Shown: positions 8,323 through 16,804, counted from the first letter of the stretch. The stretch: 64,000 nt of DNA from Pseudomonadota bacterium (GCA_039028155.1 JBCCIS010000016.1:1-64000), one strand, 5' to 3'. Notes: generated from the sequence alone by a model not told the origin. Translations and numbers: made by a program.

Positions 8323-9524
8323 GCAGGCTCTCCCATGTTAGATGCCCGTTCGCTGTCGGTCTGAAGCCTCAGCGTTCGACGGAGCGTTCGAATACGTGAG
8401 TGCAGATCGTCCCGGTCCGCATAAATACCCTCGATGAAGCGCGCACCGCCCTTTGTGTCGAAACCCGATCGCCCGTGCAGGGTGCGGCGGTTGTCGAAGG
8501 CGACGAGATCGCCCGGTTCGTAGCGAATGCGCATCTGATAGCGGGCGTTTTGGGCGCGCTCGCAGAAAGCTCGGTACGCACGGTAGGCACGCGCCTGGAT
8601 CTCAAGCGGCGCCCTCAGCGGCGCACGCAGAAAGGTGTTGTATCGGATGCTGGTGATATGCCCCTCGGCGTCGGTCTCGACCACCGGGCCGGATGCCCGA
8701 TAGTCGCTGACGCTGGCGCGGTTGTTGTATTCCCAGTGGTCGGTGATCAGCGAATGAAAGTGTTCAGGTGCCTCATGGCGCATGTCTTCGGCCACGCGGT
8801 AACCGTCCACATAAATGCCGTCGCCACCGGTCGCGGTGTTTTCGCGCGTATAGAGAAACTGGAGACCGTGCGGCGTTTCGCGGGTTGGTAGATCGATGTG
8901 CTGCAGAAGGCTGTCTGATGTATAGGCCTGGCTGTCAGGCTCGTCCTTGATTGCCAGGTCGTACTGGCGCCCGAAATTGCTTTCGCGCACCGGCCCGATC
9001 CGCGTGACGATCGCTTCCAACAGCCCGTCTTTTTGCGGCAGACCGCGCAGCCGGGTGATGCCGTAGTCCCGCAGCGCCTCGAGCCAGTCGAGAAAGACAC
9101 GCGGCTCCTCCAGAGCCATCGGCCCGTCGAAACTCGGCGGCGCATCGAGGCTGTCGCCATGCCACAGCATCGTCGCCGGTCGTTCCGCATTGCTGAGCCA
9201 GGCCGTGCCGCGCAACCAGCCGGGATGGTAGGCACTGGTCATGCCGTCGCTGAAAGAAACCGACACCGCGCCGTTGTCATCGTGCGACGTGGATACAATG
9301 ACGATATCGGCGTCGATGTCGGTCGGCGCCACGCACATCTCACGTACCGTCGGATGGATCGTCGTGGCATCGGGACTGTTTTCGCGCAGCAGCAGCACGT
9401 GGTGCTCGCTGGTGAGACCGTCCGACCACGTCACGCATAGCGCGTCTGTCGTGTGCGTCAGGTCGTCCACCGTGTGGTCCACCGGCCAGTGATCGAGATC
9501 GGGTGTCCAGGGCAGGTCGTCCAT
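8319..9524 (-). CDS. Gamma-butyrobetaine/trimethyllysine-type Fe(II)/2-oxoglutarate dioxygenase
   Basis: A 401-residue protein with a strong ribosome site (AGGAGG) before ATG 9524. Residues about 15-115 are the N-terminal DUF971-like domain typical of gamma-butyrobetaine dioxygenases (WSDGLTSEHH, FSDGMTSAYHPGWLRG). The Cys residues that bind zinc in many family members are absent here (LRENSPDATTIHP). Residues about 140-385 are the TauD-type core with iron ligands H209, D211 (LLQHIDLP) and H350 (RRTLHGRSGF), plus Arg362 for 2-oxoglutarate. The family hydroxylates gamma-butyrobetaine or trimethyllysine on the carnitine route. The coupled class II aldolase and the divergent GlxA-type regulator support a quaternary-amine catabolic module. 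The exact substrate is not proven. Confidence 0.83.
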   Translation of the reverse strand: MDDLPWTPDLDHWPVDHTVDDLTHTTDALCVTWSDGLTSEHHVLLLRENSPDATTIHPTVREMCVAPTDIDADIVIVSTSHDDNGAVSVSFSDGMTSAYHPGWLRGTAWLSNAERPATMLWHGDSLDAPPSFDGPMALEEPRVFLDWLEALRDYGITRLRGLPQKDGLLEAIVTRIGPVRESNFGRQYDLAIKDEPDSQAYTSDSLLQHIDLPTRETPHGLQFLYTRENTATGGDGIYVDGYRVAEDMRHEAPEHFHSLITDHWEYNNRASVSDYRASGPVVETDAEGHITSIRYNTFLRAPLRAPLEIQARAYRAYRAFCERAQNARYQMRIRYEPGDLVAFDNRRTLHGRSGFDTKGGARFIEGIYADRDDLHSRIRTLRRTLRLQTDSERASNMGEPA

Positions 9525-9563
9525 ATCGCCTCCTGCATCATCGCAATGTTAGGCGGACTCGCT

Positions 9564-9598
9564 GGAATTCACTTGACCAAAATTGGCATTCACTTAAC
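9564..9598. promoter_or_regulatory. Probable AraC-type operator: 14-bp direct repeat spaced 21 bp
   Basis: In the divergent gap between the dioxygenase and the regulator, GGAATTCACTTGAC (9564-9577) and GGCATTCACTTAAC (9585-9598) match at 12 of 14 positions, with a 21-bp period (two helical turns). Direct repeats at this period are the usual form of AraC/XylS-family sites, and the adjacent gene encodes such a regulator. Confidence 0.65.
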
Positions 9599-9625
9599 GT
9601 TTTCTTGCAACGCTGGGGCGCCCGC

Positions 9626-10555
9626 ATGCCCGATGTCGACATCGTTCTTACGGACCGATTCCCGATCCTGTCGCTTACCCTGGTGACTGAGCCGCTGCGC
9701 GTCGCTAACCGGGAGGACGCCGGACAGCGCTGGCGTTGGCGCTGTATCTCGGTAGAGGGTGGGCGGGTCACGAGTTCCAGTGGCTTTGCCGTCGACACGG
9801 TGCCGCCGGACGATCGCCGCGTCGACATCGTCCTGCTGCTCTCGTCTTATCAGCCGGAGACGGCGCTCGTGAAACCGCTGTTGCGTTGGCTGAAGGCTCG
9901 CGCCCGTGCCGGCGCCATGATGGGCTGCGTCGATACCGGCGCCATGATCTTCGCCGAGGCCGGTCTTCTGACCAAGGTGCCGGCGGCTGTCCACTTCGAG
10001 GCCCTGCGCGGTTACCGCGAGAGGTTTCGCGACGAGATGTTCGTCGACCGACTGTTTGATGTCTCCAGCAATCGCTGTTCGAGCGCTGGCGGCGTCGCGA
10101 CCATCGACATGACGCTTGGCCTGATCGAACGGTTCAGCGGCCGCGACCTCGCCGCTCGTGTCGCCGAGATCCTCACCTACCGGCCGACGGCATTCAGCGG
10201 TCCGCAGCAGAAACTCCTGACCGACACCTCGCTCAAGCGCCTCGACCGTAACCTGGCGAAGGCGGTTGACCTGATGATCGCCACCCTCGACCAGCCGCTG
10301 CCGGTCGCCGCCATCGCCGAGCGCATCGGTGTGCCCGACTGGACCCTCGGCCGACTGTTCAAACAGTATCTGAAGCAGACACCGGCAGCCTATTACCGCC
10401 ACCTCCGGCTGACCGAGGCGCGCAATCTCTTGAGGAACTCAAGCCTTAGGGTAAGCGAGATCGCCGGACTTTGCGGTTTCGAGAACCCGGAGAGTTTCGC
10501 GCGGGCCTATAAAAGGACATTCGGCAAGGCCGCGTCGCAAGACCGGCAACCCTGA
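9626..10555 (+). CDS. GlxA-family (DJ-1/PfpI plus AraC HTH) transcriptional regulator
   Basis: About 309 residues from ATG at 9626. A longer in-frame opening back to 9503 would run into the divergent dioxygenase gene and lacks family similarity. Residues 1 to about 190 are a DJ-1/PfpI-like ligand-sensing domain starting DIVLTDRFPIL, with EPLRVANR and GCVDTGAMIFAEAGLL. This pattern is typical of regulators of carnitine and glycine-betaine metabolism. Residues about 210-305 form the AraC double helix-turn-helix (IAERIGVPDWTLGRLFKQY, then VSEIAGLCGFENPESFARAYKRTFG). It probably activates the divergent dioxygenase-aldolase operon in response to a quaternary amine (inference). Confidence 0.87.
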   Translation: MPDVDIVLTDRFPILSLTLVTEPLRVANREDAGQRWRWRCISVEGGRVTSSSGFAVDTVPPDDRRVDIVLLLSSYQPETALVKPLLRWLKARARAGAMMGCVDTGAMIFAEAGLLTKVPAAVHFEALRGYRERFRDEMFVDRLFDVSSNRCSSAGGVATIDMTLGLIERFSGRDLAARVAEILTYRPTAFSGPQQKLLTDTSLKRLDRNLAKAVDLMIATLDQPLPVAAIAERIGVPDWTLGRLFKQYLKQTPAAYYRHLRLTEARNLLRNSSLRVSEIAGLCGFENPESFARAYKRTFGKAASQDRQP

Positions 10556-10576
10556 CAGCCACGCGCCGTCGCCGGC

Positions 10577-11443
10577 TTAGCGCACCCTCGGGAAGCTCTT
10601 GCACTCCATGGAGCCGCCATGAACCAAGCCTTCGCCGCGATAGGGTGGATCGGTCTCCTGGGGTTTGTCGTTATAGGTGATGTCGTCGCCGATCCAGTGC
10701 GTCGCGAGCGCGCGGCGGCGTGTCGACTTCAGCGAGTTACCGGGCGCGCTGTGGTGGCAGCGGTTGTGAAAGATCAGACAGTCGCCCGGTTCAAGCGGGG
10801 CATAGACGATTTCGTGCTCGCCCGGCACCAGATCCCAGTCCGGCGGTTCCGGACTGTTCGGCAAATCGGCATAGCCGTCATTGGGGTCGAAGTGAACGGC
10901 GCGATAGTCCCCGAACCAACGGTGCGAGCCCCTGACGAAGCGCAAGCCTGTTTCCATGGGAATGTGGTCAAGCGCAGTCCAGAGATTGCAAATTTGGTTG
11001 CCGCTGATCGGCCAATAAGCCTCGTCATAGTGCCATGGCGTCTTGCGGCTGGTCCCCGGCTCCTTCACCAGCATGAAGTCGAAATAGTAGATCAGTGACT
11101 TGGAACGCATGATCGTGCGCGCCAGGTCGGCGGCCGGCGACTCCATCGCGAAGCGGCGGAAGTTGTCGATGCGTTTCCACATGAAGGTGTCATAGAAAAA
11201 GAAACCGGGCTCGCCGGGTTCGGCGATGTGGAATTTGCTCTCGCGATGGGCTTCCGCAATCGCGATCTCCATACCCTCCGCCAGCGTCGCGATCCAATCG
11301 GCATCGAAGGCATCCCGCAGGCAGACCACGCCATCGCGTTCGTAGGCTTCGATGGCCGCTTCGACAGGCAAGCCGTTCTCAAGCTGAAAGGCGGGCAACT
11401 CCACGAGATCATGCACGACGGGTTGCTCAAGACTGGTGGACAT
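10577..11443 (-). CDS. Phytanoyl-CoA dioxygenase (PhyH)-family protein
   Basis: A 288-residue protein with the PhyH-type jelly-roll. An N-terminal YERDGVVCLRDAFD segment precedes the iron-binding HxD in PWHYDEAYWP, an RFVRGSHRWFGDY turn, and the distal histidine in HHSAPGNS, with the 2-oxoglutarate Arg in STRRRALATHW. It is a soluble Fe(II)/2-oxoglutarate-dependent hydroxylase. Bacterial relatives hydroxylate acyl groups, amino acids, ectoine or natural products, so the substrate is open. It sits convergent with the GlxA regulator and near the gamma-butyrobetaine-type dioxygenase, in a region rich in catabolic genes. Confidence 0.87.
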   Translation of the reverse strand: MSTSLEQPVVHDLVELPAFQLENGLPVEAAIEAYERDGVVCLRDAFDADWIATLAEGMEIAIAEAHRESKFHIAEPGEPGFFFYDTFMWKRIDNFRRFAMESPAADLARTIMRSKSLIYYFDFMLVKEPGTSRKTPWHYDEAYWPISGNQICNLWTALDHIPMETGLRFVRGSHRWFGDYRAVHFDPNDGYADLPNSPEPPDWDLVPGEHEIVYAPLEPGDCLIFHNRCHHSAPGNSLKSTRRRALATHWIGDDITYNDKPQETDPPYRGEGLVHGGSMECKSFPRVR

Positions 11444-11536
11444 GGCGGCCTCGGGTCCAAAGTTCTATCGAACCTTCGAAGCCTAAGTCGCGAACCCGCG
11501 CTAATCGAGCTTTGTTTCGGTGCTGCCGTCTGGCGC

Positions 11537-12529
11537 CTACTGCGTCGTGATCACGGAATCCGGATAGAAGGCGTGAAAGGCAAAGGCGAAGTCGACCGTA
11601 TAGACCTCATCGACCATGCCGGTCTCCGTCCGGCGTTGCACCACGACGTTCCCGACGTCGAAACTCGATGCGATCGTTGAGCTGTCCAGCGCGGACGCCT
11701 GACCGGGTTCCCACGTGATCACGATATCACCGTCTTCAAGCCGCTTCTGCTCTCGCAGCAGATCGAGCGCCCATGCCTTGTCGCCGACCCTGATCACGCG
11801 CGCCAGGGGTGCGATGCCTTCGGGCAGATCGCCGTCGAAAAACCCATAGGGTTCCGAGCGGCTGTCATAGCCGACATAGGGGTTCTGCCCATAGCGCCGT
11901 GACCCCTCGTTCGACGGCACCAGGACGTGGCCGGACGGAAACCGCTCCTTGAAGAGCGCGAAGGACTCAAGACGTGACGGATAGGGCACTAGGCGGGTAC
12001 CGGTCATCGAACCGACAATCGCTTCGCCGGTGAACTGTTGCCACCAGCTCTCGGTCTGTCGGTCGTACATGACGAGGTCGGAATTGCGCAGCTTGCCCGT
12101 GGTGCCGAAGTCCAGCACCTGGCCGTCAACGTCGCGATGGAAGACGATGCCGGTGTTGCACAGCGGACAGAATGTGATGGTGAGCGGCGTGCCGGCGATC
12201 TCGTCGTTGACAATTTCATGCCACATCAGGATTCGCAGCGGATAGGCACGCGCCTCGCCATCGACCTCGACCGTCAGCATCGGCTCGTTATCGGGTAGGT
12301 CGGCAGCCGTAACCGGTTCGAACTCAGGGGCGTCGATTGACGGAATGCCATCCTTGGGTGGACCGCCGGAGAGGATTTCGTCAAACGAGATGGACGTCGT
12401 ATCGAAATCCGTCTGCGTCCACTCCCACAGCCAGTCTGCCGGCTGCGCGTAGGACGTACTCGTCAGAAGCAAACCGGCCAAACACAGCGCGGCAAGCTGC
12501 AGACGTCGACGTGGCCACCAATCCCGCAT
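11537..12529 (-). CDS. DUF3179-domain exported protein
   Basis: A 330-residue protein with a signal peptide (LAALCLAGLLLTSTSYAQP, cleavage near residue 29). The body matches DUF3179: VEVDGEARAYPLRILMWHEI, TFCPLCNTGIVFHR with the conserved CPLCNT cysteines, GTTGKLRNSDLVMYDR, SWWQQFTGEAIVG and NPYVGYD. DUF3179 proteins are usually periplasmic and of unknown function; the paired cysteines suggest redox or metal binding. No neighbour clearly shares an operon with it. The aminotransferase upstream on the same strand is about 210 bp away, across a hairpin. Confidence 0.85.
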   Translation of the reverse strand: MRDWWPRRRLQLAALCLAGLLLTSTSYAQPADWLWEWTQTDFDTTSISFDEILSGGPPKDGIPSIDAPEFEPVTAADLPDNEPMLTVEVDGEARAYPLRILMWHEIVNDEIAGTPLTITFCPLCNTGIVFHRDVDGQVLDFGTTGKLRNSDLVMYDRQTESWWQQFTGEAIVGSMTGTRLVPYPSRLESFALFKERFPSGHVLVPSNEGSRRYGQNPYVGYDSRSEPYGFFDGDLPEGIAPLARVIRVGDKAWALDLLREQKRLEDGDIVITWEPGQASALDSSTIASSFDVGNVVVQRRTETGMVDEVYTVDFAFAFHAFYPDSVITTQ

Positions 12530-12663
12530 AACGGGACAAGCGTGAAAACTATGCCGAACACCGTCCAGTCAAGGCTTCGTGAGAGCAGGTGCTTTAGTTG
12601 CGCTACCTGTGCCGACCCGCAGCCCCGCTCGGCCATCCCGAGGATACTGCCATGGGTGGCCTC

Positions 12664-12690
12664 GGCGAAAACGCCTCTCGGCGTTTTGCC
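12664..12690 (-). terminator. Hairpin downstream of the class III aminotransferase gene
   Basis: GGCGAAAACGCC (12664-12675) and GGCGTTTTGCC (12680-12690) are near-perfect inverted repeats with one bulged base and a TCTC loop. The hairpin lies about 50 bp past the aminotransferase stop codon. There is no T-run, so its activity as a terminator is uncertain. Confidence 0.4.
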
Positions 12691-12740
12691 CCGGCGGCGG
12701 GGGTGCGTGCCAGCGATGCAAGCTAAACCATGAACCCCCG

Positions 12741-14054
12741 CTAGACTGACGCGATGGCGCGATCGATGGCAGGCACCAACAGGCCGACGAGTTCGTCAAG
12801 CTCGTCGCGCGTCGCGTTATAGGCCGGCGCGATAATGATCTGATCGCCTTTGACGCCGTCCACGTTGCCGCCGGTCGGATAGCAGATCAGACCGCCCTCG
12901 ACCGATTCCTTCATGATGCGGAAGTACATCTTGTGCTCCGGCGCGAACGGCTCCTTGGTCTCGCGATCCTCGACCAGTTCGACACCTTGGAAAAAGCCGC
13001 GCCCGCGGATGTTGCCGACATGAGGGTGCTGCCCCAGGGCCGCTTCCAGCTGATCGCGCAGGTATTGACCTTCTTCGGCCACGCGCGCAACCAGGTTGTC
13101 GCGGATCATGATCTTCTGAACTGCGGCACCAGCCGCACACGCTGTCGTGTGCGCGGTGAAGGTGTGGCCGGTGATTGGCATGCCGTGGACCCGGTTGATC
13201 GGCTCGGCGACCTTGTCGGTATAGACCGCGGCGCCAAGCGGCAGGTATCCGCCGCCCAGACCCTTGGCGATAGCCATGATGTCCGGCTCGACGCCGTCAT
13301 GCTCCAGGGCGCGCCAGGTGCCGCAGCGCCCGACCCCACACATGACTTCGTCGGAAATCATGAGGACACCATGGCGGTCGCAGATCTCGCGGATGCGCTT
13401 GGCGTAACCGTCGGGCGCCGGCACGGCGCCGCCGGCGGCGCCGACGATGGGCTCAAAGATGAATGCCGCGACCTTGTCGGCGCCAAGTCGCAGGATCTCT
13501 TCTTCCAGTTCGTTGGCGCAGTGTTCCGCAACGTCTTCCGGCTCGACGCCCTCGGGCGGTCGGTAGGTGTTGACCGGCGACAGGTGGCTCGCTTCCAGCA
13601 GCGAGCCGAAATAGGGTTCCTGGCGCGCCAAAAACCCGGAGACCGAGAGCGCACCCAGCGTGTTGCCGTGCCAGCTGCGCTGGCGCGCGATAAACCGGCG
13701 GCGCGACATCTCGCCGCGCGCGGCGTGATACTGCAGCGCCAGCTTCAGGCACGACTCCGTCGATTCCGAACCGCCGGTCGTGAAGATGCAGTGCTTGAGG
13801 TTGCCGCCACCCTGTTCGGTGACGATGTTCTGCAGCTCCTCCGCCGCATCGCTGCGGAAGTGATAACGATAGCCGAACGCGATGCGATCGAGCTGGTCCT
13901 TGATCGCCTCGTTCACCTCTTCGTTGCCATGGCCCAGGCAAAACGTCGCCGGTCCGCCGGAACCGTCGAGGTAGCGCTTGCCGTCGGTATCGTAGATGTA
14001 AATGCCCTTGCCCCAGGCAACCTTGGGCAACAGGTCGGAGGGTAAGTCAGCCAT
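12741..14054 (-). CDS. Class III PLP-dependent aminotransferase
   Basis: A 437-residue protein with the class III (omega-transaminase/acetylornithine type) pattern. DTDGKRYLDGSGG is followed by FTTGGSESTESCLKLA for cofactor phosphate, RSWHGNTLGA, the cofactor Asp in LMISDEVMCGVGR, and the Schiff-base Lys in MAIAKGLGGGYLPLG. AGGAG lies 10 bp before the start. Family members transaminate omega-amino acids, polyamines, taurine or beta-alanine, using pyruvate or 2-oxoglutarate. The neighbouring polyamine-type binding proteins favour a diamine or omega-amino acid substrate (inference). The Xre-type regulator just upstream is on the same strand and could belong to the same transcription unit. Confidence 0.88.
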   Translation of the reverse strand: MADLPSDLLPKVAWGKGIYIYDTDGKRYLDGSGGPATFCLGHGNEEVNEAIKDQLDRIAFGYRYHFRSDAAEELQNIVTEQGGGNLKHCIFTTGGSESTESCLKLALQYHAARGEMSRRRFIARQRSWHGNTLGALSVSGFLARQEPYFGSLLEASHLSPVNTYRPPEGVEPEDVAEHCANELEEEILRLGADKVAAFIFEPIVGAAGGAVPAPDGYAKRIREICDRHGVLMISDEVMCGVGRCGTWRALEHDGVEPDIMAIAKGLGGGYLPLGAAVYTDKVAEPINRVHGMPITGHTFTAHTTACAAGAAVQKIMIRDNLVARVAEEGQYLRDQLEAALGQHPHVGNIRGRGFFQGVELVEDRETKEPFAPEHKMYFRIMKESVEGGLICYPTGGNVDGVKGDQIIIAPAYNATRDELDELVGLLVPAIDRAIASV

Positions 14055-14082
14055 GGGTGTGTGCTCCTGAAGAAGTGCGGCC

Positions 14083-14119
14083 TAGAGCGGATAGCTGGCC
14101 TTGGGGCGAATGTCCAATG
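14083..14119 (+). repeat. Dispersed TAGAGCGGAT intergenic repeat, copy near the aminotransferase
   Basis: TAGAGCGGATAGCTGG (14083-14098) followed by GTCCAATG (14112-14119). The same two blocks occur at 16291-16326 with a spacing one base different. Shorter copies of the decamer lie in other gene gaps of this window (1908-1917 with one change, 18070-18079 and 38968-38977 inverted). Confidence 0.6.
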
Positions 14120-14140
14120 CCGTTCCGGAATGGCAGCGTT

Positions 14141-14959
14141 TCAAAACCGCGCAAAGAAGGCAAAGTCACCCTCTGCGCGCGTGTTGTCCGTGCAGTGGCG
14201 CACGAACTCCGGCAGATCTTCTGATCGAGGGTCAAGTGGCCCGCACTGGCGCAGGGCGGTGCGCACGTCCGGTTGCCTTCCCAGATATTGCCAGACTGTT
14301 CTGGCGCAGTGGATGTCGCGCGTACCGTCGGGCCAGATGCCGAGGATTAGGCCGGACAGAAACGTGGGTTCGGGATGGTCCGAGGTATAGAGCATGTGAC
14401 ACCAAAGGGTCCGTCCACTGCCTTGTTCGCGCTCGCAGGTCACGAGACGGTTCTGGGATTCCAGTATGATTCCGTCGTACTTCAGTCGCGATGGAACCAT
14501 GAAGTCGCCGGCAAGGTGTCGCTCGATGGTTCTGCACATCCAGACGTCCCCCTGCCGGTGAATCCGGCTGAGCGAGCGGTGTATGTATCCCCGACTCGCA
14601 TCGCTGCAGACATAGGAATGATAGAACCCCTCGTGAGCTTCAAGCAGTCCGAGGTTTGTGGATGATGGCTGGATCAGCCGTTCGACGGCATGTTCGATCG
14701 GTGTCTGGTGGTTGCCCAGACGAGGCGGCCGTAACCGAATGAGTTCCTTGAAGGCTGTCCGGTCGAGCAGGATTTCGTTGTCGTCGACGCCGAAGAAGTC
14801 GCAGATGCGCCGCAGCGTTGAGAGCGAAGGCTGCGCCTGGCCGTTCAGGTATTTGCTGAATTGTTGCCGGTTGATGCCGGCGCGCCGGCACACCTCGGAC
14901 GTCGACCGTCCGTAGCTGCAGAGCAGGCGCAAGTTGTCCGGCAGATGATCAATCGCCAT
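14141..14959 (-). CDS. Xre-type HTH transcriptional regulator with unknown C-terminal sensing domain
   Basis: A 272-residue protein. Residues about 8-65 are a lambda-repressor-like helix-turn-helix (STSEVCRRAGINRQQFSKYL, then TLRRICDFFGVDDNEIL). The remaining 200 residues are soluble and unlike a peptidase or cupin; GFYHSYVCSD and GDVWMCRTIERH are distinctive but unassigned. It is divergent from a solute-binding protein gene, with 126 bp between the two starts. That gap holds three copies of a TTATGCT motif, a plausible autoregulatory operator. It may control uptake of the binding-protein substrate and the downstream aminotransferase gene (inference). Confidence 0.8.
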   Translation of the reverse strand: MAIDHLPDNLRLLCSYGRSTSEVCRRAGINRQQFSKYLNGQAQPSLSTLRRICDFFGVDDNEILLDRTAFKELIRLRPPRLGNHQTPIEHAVERLIQPSSTNLGLLEAHEGFYHSYVCSDASRGYIHRSLSRIHRQGDVWMCRTIERHLAGDFMVPSRLKYDGIILESQNRLVTCEREQGSGRTLWCHMLYTSDHPEPTFLSGLILGIWPDGTRDIHCARTVWQYLGRQPDVRTALRQCGPLDPRSEDLPEFVRHCTDNTRAEGDFAFFARF

Positions 14960-14963
14960 CCTG

Positions 14964-15004
14964 TTTTATGCTACTTTATGCTGTTCCCGGTCAACTAGCA
15001 TAAC
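14964..15004. promoter_or_regulatory. Probable operator with three TTATGCT half-sites
   Basis: TTTATGCT occurs at 14965-14972 and 14975-14982 as direct repeats 10 bp apart (one helical turn), and AGCATAA, its inverse, at 14997-15003. The cluster begins 5 bp upstream of the Xre-type regulator start (14959) and lies in the divergent gap before the binding-protein gene, as expected for an autoregulatory site. Confidence 0.55.
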
Positions 15005-15085
15005 TATGTGGGCCTGTTATCGGTTCTGTATGCACTCTCCCTGCCTATATTGCGGCAACCCCACTCAGGAACGAGGAGAACGCAC

Positions 15086-16210
15086 ATGGACCTGTTCCGT
15101 ATGCCCCAGCGTATCGCCAGCGGGCAAAAGATCGACCGGCGTGAGATGATGCGGGCGATGGCCGCGCTCGGTATCGGCGTGACGGCGGTGCCGCTGCTGC
15201 CGAACGGCGCGCGCGCCAGCGATGGCGTCACCTATTTTACGTGGTCCGGCTACGAGGTGCCGGAGCTGCATCCCCAGTTCATCGAAAAACACGGTGACGG
15301 TCTTGTCGCCGGGACGTTCTTTGGCAACGAAGACGATGCGCTTGGCAAGCTGAGGACCGGATTCAAGGCGGACGTCTCGCACCCCTGCAGCTATTCGATT
15401 CCGCGCTGGAAGGAAGCCGGCGTCGTCGCACCCATCGATGTCAGCCGCCTGTCGAACTGGCCCGACCTGTTCGAGGGGCTCAGCAACACGCCGGACGCGG
15501 TGCGTGACGGTGAGGTCTACATGGTGCCGTTCGATTGGGGCAGTGCCTCGGTTCTCTACCGCACCGACCTGGTCGACCCCAAATATGTCGACGATCCGAC
15601 ATGGGGCATTCTCTATGACGAGGCCTATGCCGGACGCATGGCCATGTACAACAGCTCTGTCATCGTCGACATCGCCATGATGGTGAGCGGTTACGACAAC
15701 TACATGAGCTACACCGACGAACAGATTGCCGAAGTGCGTCCGCTCATGGAAAAGGGCCACAGCCTGTGGCGCTTTTACTGGGACGATCCGACGGAAGTGT
15801 CCCAGGGACTCGCGTCAGGTGAGTTGGTTGCCGCCTACGCCTGGAACGGCATGCCAGCCGAACTGCTCGATCAAGGCGTTCCGATCGAATACATGAACCC
15901 GAAAGAAGGCCAGATCACATGGGTCTGCGGTCTTGCGATCGATCCGCGCGGCGAAGCCGATGAACAACTGGTCTATGACTTCATCGATGCGATGATCTCG
16001 CCGGAAGCCGGCGTGTTCCAAATGGAGGTCTATAACTACGGCCATGCGAACCGAAAGGCCTTCGACAAGGTCTCGCCGGAGACTCTTGCACGCATCGGCA
16101 TGGCGGATCCTGACGAGGTCTTCAACCAGGGTGTTTTCATTCCAGCCCGCGAACCGGAGCTTGAAGAAAAACTGATCAGGTTGTCGAACGAAATCCAATC
16201 GGGTTTCTGA
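15086..16210 (+). CDS. Polyamine-type (PotD/PotF-like) extracellular solute-binding protein, paralogue 1
   Basis: About 374 residues from ATG 15086, preceded by GAGGAG. A longer opening to 15008 lacks similarity and crosses the promoter gap. The N-terminus carries a Tat-like signal (DRREMMRAMAALGIGV, cleavage after ARA). The mature protein opens with TYFTWSGYEVPELH and has HPCSYS, VPFDWGSASVLYRTD, WGILYDEAYAGRMAMYNS and VAAYAWNG, all features of spermidine/putrescine-type binding proteins. Closely related genes lie at 16805, 40315 and 41673. No ABC permease or ATPase gene is adjacent, so it either uses a transporter encoded elsewhere or serves as a sensor. The ligand is probably a small cationic amine (inference). 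Confidence 0.85.
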   Translation: MDLFRMPQRIASGQKIDRREMMRAMAALGIGVTAVPLLPNGARASDGVTYFTWSGYEVPELHPQFIEKHGDGLVAGTFFGNEDDALGKLRTGFKADVSHPCSYSIPRWKEAGVVAPIDVSRLSNWPDLFEGLSNTPDAVRDGEVYMVPFDWGSASVLYRTDLVDPKYVDDPTWGILYDEAYAGRMAMYNSSVIVDIAMMVSGYDNYMSYTDEQIAEVRPLMEKGHSLWRFYWDDPTEVSQGLASGELVAAYAWNGMPAELLDQGVPIEYMNPKEGQITWVCGLAIDPRGEADEQLVYDFIDAMISPEAGVFQMEVYNYGHANRKAFDKVSPETLARIGMADPDEVFNQGVFIPAREPELEEKLIRLSNEIQSGF

Positions 16211-16290
16211 GGACGTTCGAGCCAATCGTGGTCAGGTGGAGCCTGTTAGCGGATCCTCCTGACCGCGTGAATACGCTCACTTTCCGTGAG

Positions 16291-16326
16291 TAGAGCGGAT
16301 AGCTGGGCCAGCGCAAAAGTCCAATG
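16291..16326 (+). repeat. Dispersed TAGAGCGGAT intergenic repeat, second long copy
   Basis: TAGAGCGGATAGCTGG (16291-16306) and GTCCAATG (16319-16326), shared with the copy at 14083-14119. It lies between the convergent binding-protein and GFA-family genes. Confidence 0.6.
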
Positions 16327-16392
16327 ATGATCGCCGGAAAGACAAACTGTGCGGGACGCTAGCCGTGCAGACGCGGCACGCGGGAACCGCGC

Positions 16393-16785
16393 TCAGTAGC
16401 TTTTGCTCTGGGGAACGCCGTCATCGAGGTCGTAATAGTCCCCCTTGTCGTCGACAAACGTGTGTTTGGCGAGACGGCCACCGGTTGATGAGTCGAACAA
16501 ACCCATTGCGACAGATGTGAAGGCGTAGTCCTCCATCAGGGGATACCAAAACAAGGACGAGCCACAGACGGAGCAGAACCCTCGTTTCACCTGATCTGAC
16601 GACTGATACCAGGTGACCTTGTCTTCGCCATGAACTGTCAGCGCCGTGCGCCGGACGTTGACGGCCGCGAGAAAGTGGCCTGATTGCTTGCGGCACTGCG
16701 AGCAATGGCAGGCCTCGGCCGGGTGTTCCAGCTCGCCCGCCACCTCAAGCCTTACCGCACCGCAAAGGCACGTTCCCTTCAGCAT
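16393..16785 (-). CDS. GFA-family (glutathione-dependent formaldehyde-activating type) zinc protein
   Basis: About 130 residues from ATG 16785; a longer opening would overlap the upstream gene. Zinc-binding motifs of the GFA/CENP-V fold are all present: GTCLCGAVRLE, CHCSQCRKQSG and FCSVCGSSLFWYP. The founding enzyme condenses formaldehyde with glutathione, but most family members have unknown substrates. It starts 19 bp after the stop of the binding-protein gene on the same strand, so the two are probably co-transcribed. Formaldehyde handling would fit release by demethylation of methylated amines, together with the serine-cycle genes at 29633-32952. That link is inference. Confidence 0.85.
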   Translation of the reverse strand: MLKGTCLCGAVRLEVAGELEHPAEACHCSQCRKQSGHFLAAVNVRRTALTVHGEDKVTWYQSSDQVKRGFCSVCGSSLFWYPLMEDYAFTSVAMGLFDSSTGGRLAKHTFVDDKGDYYDLDDGVPQSKSY

Positions 16786-16804
16786 CGTGTGCCCTCTCAG
16801 AGAG

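Noticed and set aside
12933-14045. 370-codon antisense frame within the aminotransferase
   Set aside because: It is a mirror of a complete PLP enzyme, with no domain features.
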